Shown: positions 6,362 through 7,750 of the stretch, piece by piece
Position numbering within the stretch: the stretch's first letter is position 1
How the letters are laid out: the number at the start of each line of letters is the position of its first letter
Source: Stenotrophomonas maltophilia
Lineage (GTDB): Bacteria; Pseudomonadota; Gammaproteobacteria; Xanthomonadales; Xanthomonadaceae
Direction of reading: 5' to 3'
Assembly: GCA_002386405.1 (NCBI GenBank)
Contig: DGIP01000137.1
Span: 1-7,750, forward strand
Length of the DNA stretch: 7,750 nt
Translations under genes and position numbers: made by a program
Notes under the pieces: model-generated
What the model saw: the letters and a program-made list of their open reading frames with translations, nothing else
What the model was told of the DNA's origin: nothing
Database searches by the model: none

Positions 6362-7285
6362 ATGCGTCGTACCGCTGTTTCCCTGTCCGTGCTTGCCTGT
6401 GCCGTGATGGCGCTGGGTGCGTGCAAGCGCACCGAAACCCCCGCCGAAGCCGCTGCCCCGGCCCCTGCTGCCGCCGCTGCCGCGCCTGCCGCGAAGGGCG
6501 ATGCCGCCGTGGCCGCCAACGACAACCTCAATGCCGTGCTGTGGATGCAGCGTTCGCAGGAATACCGGGCGATCACCGAGCAGACCTACCGCGCCGCCGC
6601 CGACCACCTGGACAAGGCGCTGAAGGAAGCCAACTGGGATGCGCTGGTGCCCGAAGAGCGCGGCAACGCCGCCAAGGGCCTGAAGCCGGCCGTGGTGCTG
6701 GACGTGGACGAAACCGTGCTGGACAACTCGCCCTACCAGGCCCGCCTGGTCCGCGATGGCGGCGAGTACGACGAATTGAGCTGGGACCAGTGGGTGGCCG
6801 AAAAGAAGGCCAAGGCCATTCCGGGCGTGGTCGATTTCGCCAAGGCCGCCAACGCCAAGGGCGTGACCCTGCTGTACATCTCCAACCGCGCCGTGCACCT
6901 GAAGGAGGCCACCCTGGCCAACCTGCGTGCCGAAGGCCTGCCGGTGGCCGATGACAGCGTGTTCCTGGGCCTGGGCACGGTGGTGAAGGACTGCGAGCAG
7001 GCCGGCAGCGAGAAGAACTGCCGCCGCCGCCTGGCCGGGCAGAACTACCGCGTGCTGATGCAGTTCGGCGACCAGCTGGGCGACTTCGTGGAAGTCACCG
7101 CCAACACCAACGACGGCCGTGACGCGCTGCTGCAGCAGTACCACGACTGGTTCGGCGAGCGCTGGTGGATGCTGCCCAACCCGACCTACGGTGGTTTCGA
7201 GCCGGCCCAGTTCAACAACGACTACAGCCAGTCGCGCCAGGCCCGCCACGACGCCAAGCGCGCCGCACTGGATTACGCGCCGTGA
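6362..7285 (+). CDS. Lipoprotein HAD-superfamily acid phosphatase, class C / 5'-nucleotidase e(P4) type
   Basis: A 307-residue predicted outer-membrane lipoprotein that hydrolyses phosphomonoesters. Family members such as Haemophilus e(P4) act on nucleoside monophosphates and NMN. The signal peptide (1-20) ends in lipobox ALGAC with Cys21; Lys22 at position +2 gives no inner-membrane retention signal. An Ala/Pro-rich tether follows (about 26-53). The bipartite class C signature is present: [16 protein letters not shown] (111-126, nucleophile Asp114, acid/base Asp116) and [12 protein letters not shown] (231-242, metal-binding Asp237 and Asp241). HAD motif II is ISNR (173-176). Motif III Lys is less certain, perhaps Lys209 or Lys218. 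Cys211 and Cys220 could form a disulfide. The ATG at 6362 is preferred over the in-frame GTG at 6353, which overlaps the GGTGA ribosome site. Its TGA overlaps the pyrF start, implying co-translation. The exact substrate is not determined by sequence. Confidence 0.93.
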   Translation: MRRTAVSLSVLACAVMALGACKRTETPAEAAAPAPAAAAAAPAAKGDAAVAANDNLNAVLWMQRSQEYRAITEQTYRAAADHLDKALKEANWDALVPEERGNAAKGLKPAVVLDVDETVLDNSPYQARLVRDGGEYDELSWDQWVAEKKAKAIPGVVDFAKAANAKGVTLLYISNRAVHLKEATLANLRAEGLPVADDSVFLGLGTVVKDCEQAGSEKNCRRRLAGQNYRVLMQFGDQLGDFVEVTANTNDGRDALLQQYHDWFGERWWMLPNPTYGGFEPAQFNNDYSQSRQARHDAKRAALDYAP

Positions 7286-7750
7286 GCCGCGCCCCGCTGC
7301 CGCTGCGCGATGACGAACGGCTGATCTTCGCGCTCGACGTGCCGGGCCGCGAGGATGCGCTGGCCTGGGTGGACCGGCTGGGCGATGCGGTGTCGTTCTA
7401 CAAGATCGGCATGGAGCTGCTGGCGTCGGGCGAGTACTTCGAGGTGCTCGATGCGCTGGCCGCGCGCGACAAGCGCGTGTTCGTGGACCTGAAATTCTTC
7501 GACATCCCGGCCACCGCCGCGGCGGTGATCCGCCGGCTGTCGCAGTGGCCGGTGAGCTACGCCACGATCCACGGTTGGCACCCGGCCATGATGGAGGCCT
7601 GCGCGGCCGCCAACAGCAGCGACATGCGCCTGCTGGCGGTGACCGTGCTGACCTCGATGGGGCGCGATGACCTGCGGGGCATGGGCATCGACCGAGAGCC
7701 GGTGGACGTGGTGGTCGAGCGCGCGCTGGCCGCCCAGGCCGCCGGCATCG
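7282..7750 (+). CDS. pyrF: Orotidine 5'-phosphate decarboxylase, 3' end missing
   Basis: Final step of de novo UMP synthesis: decarboxylation of OMP to UMP in the cytosol. The first 156 residues are visible, about two thirds of the usual 230-245. Catalytic features are all present: Asp19 in LIFALDV, Lys41 in FYKIGMELL, and the signature [13 protein letters not shown] (66-78) with the Asp69-Lys71-Asp74 charge network, then TIHGWH (95-100) and [10 protein letters not shown]. The start is GTG at 7282, which shares GTGA with the phosphatase TGA (7283-7285). No clear Shine-Dalgarno precedes it, so translation is probably coupled to termination of the upstream gene. No stop occurs before base 7750. 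Confidence 0.95.
   Translation, partial: MSRAPLPLRDDERLIFALDVPGREDALAWVDRLGDAVSFYKIGMELLASGEYFEVLDALAARDKRVFVDLKFFDIPATAAAVIRRLSQWPVSYATIHGWHPAMMEACAAANSSDMRLLAVTVLTSMGRDDLRGMGIDREPVDVVVERALAAQAAGI

Noticed and set aside
6253..6576. N-terminal extension of yceH up to an earlier start
   Set aside because: The added part is antisense to the phosphatase signal region, poly-Ala, and lies upstream of a good GGAG site and the family's normal start.
6344..7249. A 301-codon minus-strand open frame antisense to the phosphatase
   Set aside because: Shadow frame: Gly/Val/Leu/His-rich product without motifs, opposite a gene with complete class C acid phosphatase signatures.
1488..7750. A possible nucleotide-metabolism gene system (tdk, phosphatase, pyrF)
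   Set aside because: tdk is separated from the phosphatase-pyrF pair by rep, the GNAT gene and yceH and lies on the other strand. Only the last two genes are physically coupled, so I do not call it a system.

Overview
The window is GC-rich chromosomal DNA from a gammaproteobacterium of the Xanthomonadaceae, most probably Stenotrophomonas. Three things point there. The protein variants (OpgD, Rep, Tdk, YceH, PyrF) have the xanthomonad style. Codon use is strongly biased to G/C at third positions. A short palindrome headed by GTAG at 5567-5590 looks like a SMAG repeat, the REP-like family described in Stenotrophomonas maltophilia. I see no rRNA, tRNA, CRISPR array, insertion sequence, prophage gene or base-composition break. 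This is core chromosome, not an island.

Layout from left to right. (1) The 3' part of opgD (plus strand, cut by the window start) encodes a periplasmic glucan enzyme. (2) Two minus-strand genes form a likely operon: a secreted Sel1-repeat protein of unknown function, then tdk (thymidine kinase) 21 bp downstream. The tdk and opgD stop codons abut with no base between them. (3) After a 107-bp divergent intergenic region comes rep (plus), the replication-restart helicase, then a GNAT acetyltransferase gene 47 bp downstream. (4) The SMAG-like palindrome sits in the 39-bp gap where the GNAT gene meets yceH (minus). (5) A 109-bp divergent intergenic region separates yceH from a plus-strand pair. 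The first gene of that pair is a lipoprotein acid phosphatase of class C / e(P4) type. The second is pyrF, which begins inside the phosphatase stop codon (GTGA overlap) and runs off the right end.

The genes are mostly housekeeping. A loose theme is nucleotide supply: thymidine salvage (Tdk), an outer-membrane phosphatase of a family that dephosphorylates nucleotides, and de novo UMP synthesis (PyrF). Only the phosphatase-pyrF pair is physically coupled. No new multi-gene system is evident. The points most worth a second look are the loss of zinc ligands in Tdk, the poly-C tract in codons 5-8 of rep, the uncharacterised Sel1-type protein co-transcribed with tdk, and the coupling of a surface phosphatase to pyrF.
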